Of a DNA stretch of 21,299 nucleotides, positions 7,863-15,428 are shown one piece after another (the stretch's first letter is position 1; each line of letters opens with the position of its first letter). The position numbers were made by a program, and so were the translations under genes. The notes under the pieces were generated by a model. That model was not told the origin of the DNA. It was given only the letters and a program-made list of their open reading frames with translations, and ran no database searches. Source of the DNA: Intrasporangium_A sp039812505 (GTDB lineage Bacteria > Actinomycetota > Actinomycetes > Actinomycetales > Dermatophilaceae); contig NZ_JBDIAQ010000059.1 in assembly GCF_039812505.1 (NCBI RefSeq), positions 1 to 21,299 on the forward strand. The letters run 5' to 3'.

Positions 7863-8042
7863 TCAGTGGGTGCGCGGCCGGCGTCGGCGGACCGCGTCGA
7901 CCCGCGCTGTGCCGCGCGCCGAGAGCATGCCCTTGCCGTCACGATGGGCGGGCAGGGCGACCGAGCCGACGATCGCGACACCGAGACCGGTGGCGACCAG
8001 CATCAGGAAGATGAGCAGCACCATGTGATCAGAGTGAGACAT
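7863..8042 (-). CDS. Small single-span membrane protein, unknown function
   Basis: A 59-residue frame starting MSHSDHMVLLIFLMLVATG. Residues about 7-29 form one hydrophobic helix, and the rest is a short tail ending in a basic RRRRPRTH. This predicts an N-out, C-in single-span protein. I do not recognise a family. No Shine-Dalgarno precedes the ATG at 8042 or the internal ATG at 8024 (53 residues). It lies 77 nt upstream of ftsY on the same strand, so the two may be co-transcribed, and it is divergent from the cell-wall-binding protein gene. The hydrophobic core followed by positive charges argues for a real gene, but the small size leaves doubt. Confidence 0.5.
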   Translation of the reverse strand: MSHSDHMVLLIFLMLVATGLGVAIVGSVALPAHRDGKGMLSARGTARVDAVRRRRPRTH

Positions 8043-8082
8043 GTGGTTGGCGCGATGGGCGCATCTTGGTCAGATCTCGTCG

Positions 8083-8114
8083 TTCCGTCACCGATTCGTC
8101 ATCCTTCCGTGACC
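8083..8114. promoter_or_regulatory. Direct repeat, possible regulator site in divergent promoter region
   Basis: TTCCGTCACC (8083-8092) and TTCCGTGACC (8105-8114) recur with a 22-bp centre spacing, about two helical turns. They lie between the divergent small membrane protein gene and the cell-wall-binding protein gene, where a dimeric response regulator could bind. Confidence 0.35.
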
Positions 8115-8120
8115 TTCTGG

Positions 8121-8142
8121 GCCCGATGCGGACCAATCGGGC
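8121..8142. promoter_or_regulatory. Inverted repeat, possible operator
   Basis: GCCCGAT (8121-8127) and ATCGGGC (8136-8142) form exact 7-bp arms around an 8-bp spacer. The element lies about 30 bp upstream of the putative -10 of the cell-wall-binding protein gene. Confidence 0.35.
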
Positions 8143-8173
8143 GTTTCCGGACCCGACCGGCCACCATCGAGGT

Positions 8174-8179
8174 TACTCT
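8174..8179 (+). promoter_or_regulatory. Putative -10 element of the cell-wall-binding protein gene
   Basis: TACTCT fits TANNNT and would give a leader of about 38-40 nt before the ATG at 8225. No -35 is evident. Confidence 0.4.
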
Positions 8180-8224
8180 GGCCGCTCCCGGCGCCAACCG
8201 CCGCCCCCCTCTGAAAGAGCCGCC

Positions 8225-9280
8225 ATGAACCGTGTCCTTCGCCTTGCCTCCGTCCTCACGGCCACTGCGGCTCTGACCGCCGGCGCGACGGGGTATGCCG
8301 CTGCCGCCTATGCCGGCGTCCCCGTGCACCGTGTCGCCGGACCGGATCGGATCGCGACCGCCGTCGCCGCCTCGAAGCTGGTCTGGAGCGACGCCGGCGA
8401 CGACTCCGGCGATCCCGCTTCGGCAGTCGTGCTCAGCCGCTACGACCAGTACGCCGACGCCCTCGGCGGCTCGGCCCTAGCCGGGGCCGCTGGTGGACCG
8501 CTGCTGCTGACCCGCCCCGGTGCCGTCGACTCCGCGACCCTCACCGAGATCCGGCGGCTGCTCGACGGCACGGGCACCGTCTACCTGCTCGGCGGCACGG
8601 GCGCGATCTCGGCCGGGGTCGAGCAGCGCCTGCAGGACGAGGGCTACTCCGTCAGACGCCTCTCGGGCCCCGACCGCTACGCGACGTCGGTCAAGGTGTC
8701 CAAGGAGGTCGCGGCGCTCGGGGGCGCGCGCCACCCGCAGTTCATCTTCGCCACGACCGGGCGCAACTTCCCGGACGGCCTCGCGGCAGGAGCCACCGCC
8801 GGCGGCTATGGGGCCTCGGTCGTGCTGACGAAGGACGGCGTGCTCCCGACCGCGGTCAAGAGCTACCTCGACGCCGAGCGCACCGCCGGCACCGACATCT
8901 ACGCGATCGGCGGGGCCAGCGCCGGCGCCGCGTTCCCCTGGACGATGAGCATCGTGGGCCGGGATCGGTACGAGACCGCCGCGGACATCGCCCACCTGTT
9001 CTGGGGCGACCCGGACTCGCCCGACGACGACCCGACCTGGGTCGCGCTGGCGACCGGCGAGAACTGGCCGGACGCGCTCGCCGGTGGCGCGCTCGTGGCC
9101 GCCGTCGGCCCGCTCATGCTGACCAGGGCCACGTCGCTGCCGGCCACCACCAAGGACACGACGAAGGCCCTTGTCGAGTCGGCCACGCCGCCCACCGTCG
9201 AGGTCGGTGCCGTCCTGGGCGGCAAGAGCGTGGTCAGCGACAAGGTCAAGGCCGCCTTCACCACCGCGATCAACCCCTGA
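8225..9280 (+). CDS. Secreted protein with three cell-wall-binding type 2 repeats
   Basis: Predicted exported protein of 351 residues. The ATG at 8225 gives a signal peptide (MNRVLRLASVLTATAALTAG, cleavage likely around 25-31). The mature part is almost wholly three repeats of the CW_binding_2 family (Pfam PF04122). Their signatures are HRVAGPDRIATAVAASK (about 35-51), RRLSGPDRYATSVKVSKEV and SIVGRDRYETAADIAHLFW. Each repeat later has a PDGLA or PDALAGGAL segment and an LL/VLTK element. There is no catalytic domain, so it may be a surface or wall-associated protein in its own right. The weak GAAAGAG ribosome site lies 5 nt upstream. It converges on the SDR gene. Confidence 0.9.
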   Translation: MNRVLRLASVLTATAALTAGATGYAAAAYAGVPVHRVAGPDRIATAVAASKLVWSDAGDDSGDPASAVVLSRYDQYADALGGSALAGAAGGPLLLTRPGAVDSATLTEIRRLLDGTGTVYLLGGTGAISAGVEQRLQDEGYSVRRLSGPDRYATSVKVSKEVAALGGARHPQFIFATTGRNFPDGLAAGATAGGYGASVVLTKDGVLPTAVKSYLDAERTAGTDIYAIGGASAGAAFPWTMSIVGRDRYETAADIAHLFWGDPDSPDDDPTWVALATGENWPDALAGGALVAAVGPLMLTRATSLPATTKDTTKALVESATPPTVEVGAVLGGKSVVSDKVKAAFTTAINP

Positions 9281-9310
9281 CGGGGGTCGGCGTCGCAGGC
9301 TGGGCCCTCG

Positions 9311-9331
9311 GACGGCGGCCCGGAGGCCGTC
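9311..9331. terminator. Stem-loop between convergent genes
   Basis: GACGGC (9311-9316) pairs with GCCGTC (9326-9331). It lies between the convergent ends of the cell-wall-binding protein gene and the SDR gene and could terminate both. There is no T tract. Confidence 0.3.
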
Positions 9332-9388
9332 GGACGCGCGGTCCCGGCCCGGCGGCATACAGCAGGACGGGGGACCCGACGGCGCCGG

Positions 9389-10153
9389 TCAGAGCGCTCC
9401 CCCGAGCGTGACCCCGCCGTCGATCGTCAGGGTCTGGCCGGTGATCCACCCCGCCTCGCCACCGAGCAGGAAGCTGACTGCACCGGCGATGTCCTCGGGC
9501 ACCCCGAGACGCTTCATCGGGTAGGTGGCGGCGAGCTCGACCTCCCGTCCTTCGTACAGGGCGGTGGCGAACCTCGTCTTGACGACCGCGGGGGCCACCG
9601 CGTTGACGCGCACCTCGGGACCCAGCTGGTAGCCGAGCTCCATCGTCAGGTGGATGAGCGCCGCCTTGGAGACGCCGTACCAGCCGATCGTGCCGGACGC
9701 GCCCAGGCCGGCCACCGAGGCGACGTTGACCACGGCGCCGGGGCGGTCGCGGTCACCCAGACCCGCCCGCACCGCGTGCTGGACCCAGCCGAAGGCCGCG
9801 ACGACGTTGACGTCGAGCACCTTGCGGGCCACCGCCACATCGCTGTCGAGCATGGGCCCGTACACGGGATTGATGCCGGCGTTGTTGACCAGGTAGTGCA
9901 GACCGCCGAAGGTGGCCCGGGCCGCCTCGACGACCGCCTGCTGGTGCGCCTCGTCGCCGGCGTTGCCGGGGACCCCGAGAGCGTGGGCCGGACCGCCGAG
10001 CCGGGCGACCGCCTCGTCCAGCGCCTCCGGCCGACGAGCGGTGACGACGACGCGGGCCCCCTCGTCGACCAGGCGCCGGGCGATCGCGAGCCCGATGCCA
10101 CGGCTCGCACCGGTGACGATCGCGACCGCACCCTCGTGACGACGTGCGTCCAT
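9389..10153 (-). CDS. SDR family NAD(P)-dependent oxidoreductase
   Basis: Classical short-chain dehydrogenase/reductase of 254 residues, related to FabG-type 3-oxoacyl reductases. The substrate cannot be told from sequence. The Rossmann motif is TGASRGIG (residues about 14-21). NNAG is present in YLVNNAGINPVYG. The catalytic Ser lies in VVNVASVAGLG and the Tyr/Lys pair in WYGVSKAALIHL. The C-terminal segment FLLGGEAGWITGQTLTIDGGV is typical. The ATG at 10153 has an excellent GGAGG site 6 nt upstream, which excludes the longer frame from 10216. The gene is divergent from the 2H phosphoesterase gene. Confidence 0.95.
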   Translation of the reverse strand: MDARRHEGAVAIVTGASRGIGLAIARRLVDEGARVVVTARRPEALDEAVARLGGPAHALGVPGNAGDEAHQQAVVEAARATFGGLHYLVNNAGINPVYGPMLDSDVAVARKVLDVNVVAAFGWVQHAVRAGLGDRDRPGAVVNVASVAGLGASGTIGWYGVSKAALIHLTMELGYQLGPEVRVNAVAPAVVKTRFATALYEGREVELAATYPMKRLGVPEDIAGAVSFLLGGEAGWITGQTLTIDGGVTLGGAL

Positions 10154-10187
10154 GGACAACCTCCGGACGGCAGGTGAGCGATTGCTC

Positions 10188-10216
10188 AGTGTGGCTGTGG
10201 TGTCCGATGCTGTCAA
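10188..10216 (-). promoter_or_regulatory. Putative promoter of the SDR gene
   Basis: On the minus strand TTGACA (10216-10211) is followed after 17 nt by CACACT (10193-10188). The -35 is a perfect sigma-70-type hexamer and the -10 is poor. A transcript from here would have a leader of about 28 nt containing the GGAGG site. Confidence 0.4.
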
Positions 10217-10751
10217 CGTGCCCGGCCACTCCGTCCTGCAGTTCCCCGTGGCCGAGCTCGAACCCGTGGTCCGAGCCCGTCACGAGCACTACGACGCCGA
10301 CTACGTCTCGGCTGACCCCGCCTTCACGCACGCGCACATCACCGCGCTCGGCCCGTTCCTGACGCCGGACGAGATGACCCGGCACAACCTCGACCTCGTC
10401 GCGTCGGTCGTCGCCCTGACCACGCCGTTCGCGTTCACCCTCGAGCGGGTCGGCGTCTTCCCGAACGGGATCGTCCACCTCCTCCCCGAGCCCGCGGCGC
10501 CCTTCCGCCGCGTCACCGACCAGCTCTGCGCCGCCTTCCCCGACAAGCCGCCGTATGCCGCCCAGTTCCCTGCCGTGACAGCGCACCTGACGCTCGACGC
10601 CGTCTCCGCGACGGTCTCGCTCGTCTCGACCAGACGGCTGCTCGGCGGCCTCGTGCCGGCCCGGTGCCGGGCCGACCGCCTCGACCTGGCCTGGTACGAG
10701 CCGGGCAACTGCCACCTCGTCACGAGCTGGAGGCTCGGCGCTCCGGGGTAG
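10200..10751 (+). CDS. 2'-5' RNA ligase family (2H phosphoesterase) protein
   Basis: Two-histidine phosphoesterase fold, a family acting on 2'-5' or cyclic phosphate RNA ends and related nucleotides. The cellular substrate is unknown. Both diagnostic HxT motifs are present: HAHITALGPF near residue 45 and TAHLTLDA near residue 125. The fold is about 180 residues, the usual length. The start is uncertain. Frames open at ATG 10152, GTG 10191, GTG 10200 and GTG 10218. None has a good ribosome site, and 10152 would overlap the divergent SDR start. I chose 10200 as a compromise. GATGCT placed 6 nt before 10218 makes a leaderless start there possible. Confidence 0.85.
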   Translation: MSDAVNVPGHSVLQFPVAELEPVVRARHEHYDADYVSADPAFTHAHITALGPFLTPDEMTRHNLDLVASVVALTTPFAFTLERVGVFPNGIVHLLPEPAAPFRRVTDQLCAAFPDKPPYAAQFPAVTAHLTLDAVSATVSLVSTRRLLGGLVPARCRADRLDLAWYEPGNCHLVTSWRLGAPG

Positions 10752-10894
10752 CGGGCCCCGCTCCCTCGGTCGACCGCGCACCATGTCCCGATCCGCACCC
10801 AGCGTTCGCGGACGCACCCCCGAGACACGCGACCCGACGGACGTCAACCCGAGACGCAGCTCCGCGGCCGTGTGGAGAAGGGCCATCCTGCACC

Positions 10895-10938
10895 CCGTCA
10901 TCGTCGATGACGGCGTCGTATCAAGGTGCAGTCACTGC
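10895..10938. terminator. Dyad elements between convergent genes
   Basis: CCGTCATCG (10895-10903) and CGATGACGG (10905-10913) form exact 9-bp arms around one base. A second dyad, GCAGT-C-ACTGC, lies at 10928-10938. The flanking genes converge here, so a bidirectional terminator is the simplest reading. The short spacer would equally suit a protein operator. No T tract is present. Confidence 0.35.
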
Positions 10939-11014
10939 GCCGAGGGACCGTCGCAGCCCTCGAGCCGACCCGGCTCTCGTCTCGGTCCACCGGGCACCTT
11001 CTCCCGGCCGACCG

Positions 11015-11935
11015 TCACCGACCCGCACGATGCAACGGCGCCGCCTGCCTCACGAGGTCCGCGACGAGCTCGTAGACCTCACGCTGCTCCGGGTTGGCCA
11101 TGCCGAGGATGACGTCGTCGACCCCGGCCTCGGCCAGCGCCCCGAGCCGGTCGACCGCCTCGCCGACGGACTGCGTGGTCTCGCCCGATGCGGCCCGCTC
11201 GCCGCCGGTACGGGACAGGGTCACCCGGGACAGCACGGTGTTGCGGACCTCCCGTGGATCGCGACCTGTCTCCGCGCAGCGTTGTGCCAGGACGGCCAGC
11301 TTCGCGCGGACCCGGTCCGGGCCGACGTCGAAGAGGTTGCACGCGTCGCCGTACCGGGCCACGAGGCGGAACGTCCTCTCCTCCCCCATGCCCCCGATGA
11401 GGATCGGCGGATGCGGCCGGCGGATCGGGGGCGGGCTGTTGAGCGTCCGTTGCAGGGTGTAGTGCCGGCCCGAGAAGGGGGCGTCGTCCTGCGCCCACAT
11501 CTGCCCGACGATGCGCAGGGTCTCCTCGAGCCGCTCGAAGCGTTCCTTGAGCGGCGGGAACGGCACACCCAGACCCCTGTGCTCCTCCTCGTTCCAGGCC
11601 GCCCCGATCCCCAGCCAGGCCCGGCCACCAGACAGCACGTCCAGGGTGGTGACCGTCTTGGCGAGCAGCCCGGGATGCCGGTAGGTCACCCCGCTCACCA
11701 GCGCCCCGAGCTCGATCCGCGAGGTCAGCCCGGCGGCATACCCCAGGGTCGTGTAGGCCTCGAGCATGTCCAGCTCGGCGGGCCCGACGCCCCGGATCTG
11801 GAACCAGTGGTCCATCACCCACAGGCTGGACAGCCCGGCCTCCTCGGCGTCCCGGGCGATCCGACCGAAGGTGGGCCCGATCGAGCCGGGCGCCCCCGGC
11901 CAGGAGAACCAGGAGACCTGTAGTCCGAGACGCAT
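11015..11935 (-). CDS. LLM class F420-dependent oxidoreductase
   Basis: Luciferase-like monooxygenase superfamily protein of 306 residues with a TIM-barrel fold, of the actinobacterial subgroup that usually takes coenzyme F420. The reaction catalysed is not identifiable from sequence. Typical segments are MRLGLQVSWFSW at the N-terminus, LWVMDHWFQ (about 38-46), LGALVSGVTYRHPGLLAK, LDVLSGGRAWLGIGAAWNEEEH and PILIGGMGEERTFRLVARYGDACN. The ATG at 11935 starts at the usual place for the family. No Shine-Dalgarno stands close to it. It is divergent from corA, with about 60 bp between the starts. Confidence 0.93.
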   Translation of the reverse strand: MRLGLQVSWFSWPGAPGSIGPTFGRIARDAEEAGLSSLWVMDHWFQIRGVGPAELDMLEAYTTLGYAAGLTSRIELGALVSGVTYRHPGLLAKTVTTLDVLSGGRAWLGIGAAWNEEEHRGLGVPFPPLKERFERLEETLRIVGQMWAQDDAPFSGRHYTLQRTLNSPPPIRRPHPPILIGGMGEERTFRLVARYGDACNLFDVGPDRVRAKLAVLAQRCAETGRDPREVRNTVLSRVTLSRTGGERAASGETTQSVGEAVDRLGALAEAGVDDVILGMANPEQREVYELVADLVRQAAPLHRAGR

Positions 11936-11994
11936 CCAGCGATCGTCGCAGACTCCGCCAGACTGTGACCATGGCCCGGGCTCCGGAGGACTGC

Positions 11995-12987
11995 GTGACG
12001 ACCAGGTTGTGGCGCCACGGCGAGCCGGCTGCGGAGGGCTTCCCGCTCGGCGACGTGTCGGAGCACCTCGCCGAGGACGATGCCCTGGTCTGGGTGGACC
12101 TGCGCCGCCCGGACCACGAGCTGCTTCGCGAGCTCGCCGTGGAGCTCGACCTGGACCCCCACGCCGTCGAGGACGCCGTCCTGCTGCACGAGCGGCCCAA
12201 GGCCACGCTGCACGCGAGCCACACGTTCCTGACGGTGTACGGGACGGCCCTGCGCGACGCCGACCCCGCGGACCCCCGACGCAGCCGGATGGAGCTGACC
12301 CGGATCTCCGCCTTCGTGCTGCCCCGAGGCATCGTCACGGTGCGCGGGCACACCGGGTTCGACTTGGCCGCCGTCCAGCGACGGTGGGACGATGACCGCG
12401 ACCTGCTCCGGTACGGCGTCGGGGCGCTCGTGCACGGGCTGCTCGACAGCATCGTCGACGGTCACTTCGAGACGATCCAGCAGCTGGACCAGATGATCGA
12501 GGGGCTCGAGGACGTGCTGTTCGACGAGCGCGGGAGCTCTCGCGAGGTGCAGACCCGCACCTACCGGATCCGCAAGGAGCTCGTCGAGCTGCGCCGGGCC
12601 GTGCTGCCCATGCGCGAGGTGGTCAACACCGTCCAGCGGCACCGGTCCGAGACCACCGGCCACGCCAGCGAGCTGGACGGCTACTTCGCCGACCTCTACG
12701 ACCACGTGCTGCGCGCGTCGGAGTGGACCGAGTCGCTGCGCGACATGGTCACGACCGTCTTCGAGACCAACCTGTCCCTGCAGGACGCCCGGCTGAACAC
12801 CGTGATGAAGAAGCTGACCGGGTGGGCCGCGATCATCGCCGTCCCGACCGCGGTCACGGGCTGGTTCGGGATGAACGTCCCGTATCCGGGCTTCGGCAGC
12901 GTCTCGGGGGTGGTGGCCAGCGTCGGCATCATCCTCGGCCTCGGGCTGGTGCTGTTCGCCCTGTTCAAGCGCAAGGACTGGATCTGA
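11995..12987 (+). CDS. corA: CorA family magnesium/divalent cation transporter
   Basis: Pentameric inner-membrane channel for Mg2+ or related cations. The 330 residues comprise a large cytosolic N-terminal domain, a long coiled helix (about 160-255) and two C-terminal transmembrane helices. The first ends in the signature GMN (FGMNVPYPGFG), the second is VASVGIILGLGLVLFALF and the end is the basic KRKDWI. I chose the GTG at 11995 because GGAGG precedes it by 5 nt. An ATG at 11971 in the same frame has no ribosome site. It converges on ettA with a 29-bp gap. Confidence 0.93.
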   Translation: MTTRLWRHGEPAAEGFPLGDVSEHLAEDDALVWVDLRRPDHELLRELAVELDLDPHAVEDAVLLHERPKATLHASHTFLTVYGTALRDADPADPRRSRMELTRISAFVLPRGIVTVRGHTGFDLAAVQRRWDDDRDLLRYGVGALVHGLLDSIVDGHFETIQQLDQMIEGLEDVLFDERGSSREVQTRTYRIRKELVELRRAVLPMREVVNTVQRHRSETTGHASELDGYFADLYDHVLRASEWTESLRDMVTTVFETNLSLQDARLNTVMKKLTGWAAIIAVPTAVTGWFGMNVPYPGFGSVSGVVASVGIILGLGLVLFALFKRKDWI

Positions 12988-12992
12988 CCCGC

Positions 12993-13005
12993 CCGGGGCG
13001 CCCGG
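12993..13005. terminator. Short hairpin between corA and ettA ends
   Basis: CCGGG (12993-12997) pairs with CCCGG (13001-13005) around GCG, in the 29-bp gap between two convergent stop codons. It is the only stem seen there and may serve both genes. The stem is short and lacks a T tract. Confidence 0.3.
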
Positions 13006-13016
13006 CCGCGAGACCG

Positions 13017-14699
13017 TCAGTCGCGGGTGAGCTTGCGGTACGTGACCCGGTGCGGACGGGTGGCCTCCGGGCCGAGCCGCTCGACCTTGTTGGCCTCGTA
13101 CGCCTCGAAGTTGCCCTCGAACCAGTACCAGCTCCCGGGGTCCTCCTCGGTGCCCTCGTAGGCGAGGATGTGGGTCGCCACCCGGTCGAGGAACCACCGG
13201 TCGTGCGAGATGACGACCGCGCAGCCGGGGAAGTCGAGCAGCGCGTTCTCGAGCGAGCCCAGGGTCTCGACGTCGAGGTCGTTGGTCGGCTCGTCGAGCA
13301 GCAGCAGGTTGCCGCCCTGCTTGAGCGTGAGGGCGAGGTTGAGCCGGTTGCGCTCGCCGCCGGACAGGACACCGGCCGGCTTCTGCTGGTCCGGGCCCTT
13401 GAAACCGAACTGCGACACGTAGGCCCGGGACGGGATCTCGACCTGCCCGACCTTGATGTGGTCGAGCCCGTCCGAGACGACCTCCCAGAGGGTCTTCTTC
13501 GGGTCGATGCCAGCGCGCTCCTGGTCGACGTACGAGATCCGGACCGTGTCCCCGACCTTGACCTGGCCGCCGTCCGGCTGCTCCAGCCCGACGATGGTCT
13601 TGAAGAGCGTGGTCTTGCCCACGCCGTTGGGGCCGATGACCCCGACGATCCCGTTGCGCGGCAGGGTGAAGGACAGCCCGTCGATGAGGACGCGGTCGTC
13701 GAAGCCCTTCTTCAGGTGCGAGACCTCGATGACGACCGAGCCGAGGCGCGGCCCCGGCGGGATCTGGATCTCCTCGAAGTCGAGCTTGCGGGTGCGCTCC
13801 GCCTCGGCCGCCATCTCCTCGTAGCGAGCCAGGCGGGCCTTGGACTTGGCCTGTCGGCCCTTGGCGTTGGACCGGACCCAGTCCAGCTCGTTGCGCAGCC
13901 GCTTGGCGAGCTTGGCGTCCTTCTTGCCCTGGATCTGCAGCCGCTCCGACTTCTTCTCCAGGTAGGTCGAGTAGTTGCCCTCGTACGGGTAGAGCCGGCC
14001 GCGGTCGACCTCGGCGATCCACTGCGCCACGTGGTCGAGGAAGTACCGGTCGTGGGTGACCGCGATGACGGCGCCGGGGTAGCTCGCCAGGTGCTGCTCG
14101 AGCCACTGGACCGACTCGGCGTCCAGATGGTTGGTCGGCTCGTCGAGCAGGAGCAGGTCGGGCTTCTGCAGCAACAGCCGGCAGAGGGCCACGCGGCGCC
14201 GCTCGCCGCCGGACAGGTTCGTGACCGGCGCGTCGGGCGGCGGGCAGCGCAGGGCGTCCATGGCCTGCTCGAGCTGGCTGTCGAGGTCCCACGCGTCGGC
14301 ATGGTCGATCTGCTCCTGCAGCTTGCCCATCTCGGCCAGGAGGGCGTCGTAGTCGGCATCCGGCTCGGCCATCTGCGCGGAGATCTCGTTGTACCGGTCG
14401 AGCTTGGCCTTGATCTCGCCGGCGCCCTCCTCGACGTTGCCGAGGACGGTCTTGTCCTCGTTGAGCGGCGGCTCCTGCAGCAGGATGCCGACCGTCGCGT
14501 CCGGGGCGAGGCGGGCCTCGCCGTTGGAGGGCTGGTCGAGCCCGGCCATGATCTTCAGGATCGTCGACTTGCCGGCGCCGTTCGGTCCGACCATGCCGAT
14601 CTTGGCGCCGGGATAGAACGACATCGAGACGTCGTCGAGGATGACCTTGTCGTTGTGCGCCTTGCGCGCCTTGGTCATGGTGTAGATGAACTCGGCCAT
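13017..14699 (-). CDS. ettA: Energy-dependent translational throttle protein EttA (ABC-F)
   Basis: Cytosolic ABC-F ATPase that binds the ribosomal E site and gates early elongation according to ADP/ATP. The 560 residues contain two ABC domains and no membrane segments. In the first, Walker A is GPNGAGKS (38-45), the signature LSGGERRR (162-169) and Walker B LLLLDEPTNHLD (182-193). In the second, Walker A is GPNGVGKTT (356-364), the signature LSGGERNR (445-452) and Walker B LLLLDEPTNDLD (465-476). The linker (about 240-310) is lysine/arginine-rich. The N-terminus MAEFIYTMTKARKAHNDKVI is characteristic. No Shine-Dalgarno is present. TAACCT sits 7 nt before the ATG, suggesting a leaderless mRNA from a promoter in the 42-nt gap after ssb. 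Confidence 0.96.
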   Translation of the reverse strand: MAEFIYTMTKARKAHNDKVILDDVSMSFYPGAKIGMVGPNGAGKSTILKIMAGLDQPSNGEARLAPDATVGILLQEPPLNEDKTVLGNVEEGAGEIKAKLDRYNEISAQMAEPDADYDALLAEMGKLQEQIDHADAWDLDSQLEQAMDALRCPPPDAPVTNLSGGERRRVALCRLLLQKPDLLLLDEPTNHLDAESVQWLEQHLASYPGAVIAVTHDRYFLDHVAQWIAEVDRGRLYPYEGNYSTYLEKKSERLQIQGKKDAKLAKRLRNELDWVRSNAKGRQAKSKARLARYEEMAAEAERTRKLDFEEIQIPPGPRLGSVVIEVSHLKKGFDDRVLIDGLSFTLPRNGIVGVIGPNGVGKTTLFKTIVGLEQPDGGQVKVGDTVRISYVDQERAGIDPKKTLWEVVSDGLDHIKVGQVEIPSRAYVSQFGFKGPDQQKPAGVLSGGERNRLNLALTLKQGGNLLLLDEPTNDLDVETLGSLENALLDFPGCAVVISHDRWFLDRVATHILAYEGTEEDPGSWYWFEGNFEAYEANKVERLGPEATRPHRVTYRKLTRD

Positions 14700-14706
14700 G
14701 CGCAGA

Positions 14707-14712
14707 AGGTTA
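14707..14712 (-). promoter_or_regulatory. Putative -10 element for leaderless ettA
   Basis: TAACCT on the minus strand fits TANNNT and is separated from the ettA ATG by exactly 7 nt. It lies in the short gap between the ssb stop and ettA, so ettA could be transcribed apart from ssb. Confidence 0.5.
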
Positions 14713-14741
14713 TCCGGCGCCGTCGCCCGGCCCGGAATCGG

Positions 14742-15428
14742 TCAGACCGCGTCGGCCAGCTCGTAGTCGTCGGTCTCGGGGTCGCCCGGGGTCGGGTCGC
14801 CGAAGCCCGGGCGGTCCGCGTCGGGGTCGTCCGCGTCGGGGTCGTCCGCGGCCGGGCCGGCGGGGGCCGGGCCCGCGGGAGCCCGGCGGTCCGCGTCCGG
14901 GTAGCCCGAGGCGGGGCCGACGAGCGCCGGAGGCGGGGGGCCGGGCACCGCGACGTCGTGGATCTCGCCGTTCTCGTCGACACCGGCCGGTCGCGCGGCG
15001 GTGACCAGGGCGGCGACGCTGCGGCGCACCTCCTCGTCCGCGGTGCGGTCGGCACCCAGGGCCGCGGCCCGGCTCACCCGCTCGAAGCTCGCCCGCCCCC
15101 ACCGCAGGTCGTGCCCGATGTGGTGGGCCTCGACCTCGACCGAGCTGTGGCTGACGCCGTCCCGGTCGGTGTAGGTCTTGGTGGACAGGTTGCCCTCGAT
15201 GATGACGGGTTGGCCCTTGCGCACCGAGACGGCCGCGTTCGCGGCCACGGTGTCGAAGGCGATGACGCTGTAGAAGCTCGTGCCCAGGTCCGCGTAGCTG
15301 CCGTCGGCGGTACGCCGATAGGGGGTCGTGGCGACCCGGAAGGTCGTGTAGACGCTCCCGTTGCGCGCGGCCCTGGGGGTCGGGTCGGTCACGACGTTGC
15401 CGTGCACGGTGACCTTGATCTCGTTCAT
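14742..15428 (-). CDS. ssb: Single-stranded DNA-binding protein, atypical C-terminus
   Basis: OB-fold single-strand DNA-binding protein of 228 residues. The OB domain covers about 1-110, with EIKVTVHGNVVTDP at the start, FRVATTPYRR, VIAFDT and KGQPVIIEGNLSTKTY. This is followed by RASFERVSRAA and a Pro/Ala/Asp-rich tail with DPDAD units. The tail ends in DDYELADAV and lacks the DDDIPF-type tip by which canonical SSB recruits partner proteins. It is therefore probably a second SSB paralogue rather than the replicative one, which in actinobacteria normally lies with rpsF/rpsR. The ATG at 15428 has a strong AGGAGG site 7 nt upstream, and an upstream in-frame extension to 15491 is unneeded. Confidence 0.88.
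   Translation of the reverse strand: MNEIKVTVHGNVVTDPTPRAARNGSVYTTFRVATTPYRRTADGSYADLGTSFYSVIAFDTVAANAAVSVRKGQPVIIEGNLSTKTYTDRDGVSHSSVEVEAHHIGHDLRWGRASFERVSRAAALGADRTADEEVRRSVAALVTAARPAGVDENGEIHDVAVPGPPPPALVGPASGYPDADRRAPAGPAPAGPAADDPDADDPDADRPGFGDPTPGDPETDDYELADAV
14811..14855. repeat. 15-bp tandem repeat within the ssb tail
   Basis: GTCGTCCGCGTCGGG at 14826-14840 is followed by a near copy at 14841-14855 and preceded by a partial copy from about 14814. The repeat encodes the DPDAD units of the SSB tail and keeps the frame. Confidence 0.65.

Noticed and set aside
10783..11112. Plus-strand 109-codon frame after the 2H phosphoesterase gene
   Set aside because: It runs into the antisense of the F420-type oxidoreductase, lacks a ribosome site and has a low-complexity Arg/Pro/Ser composition.
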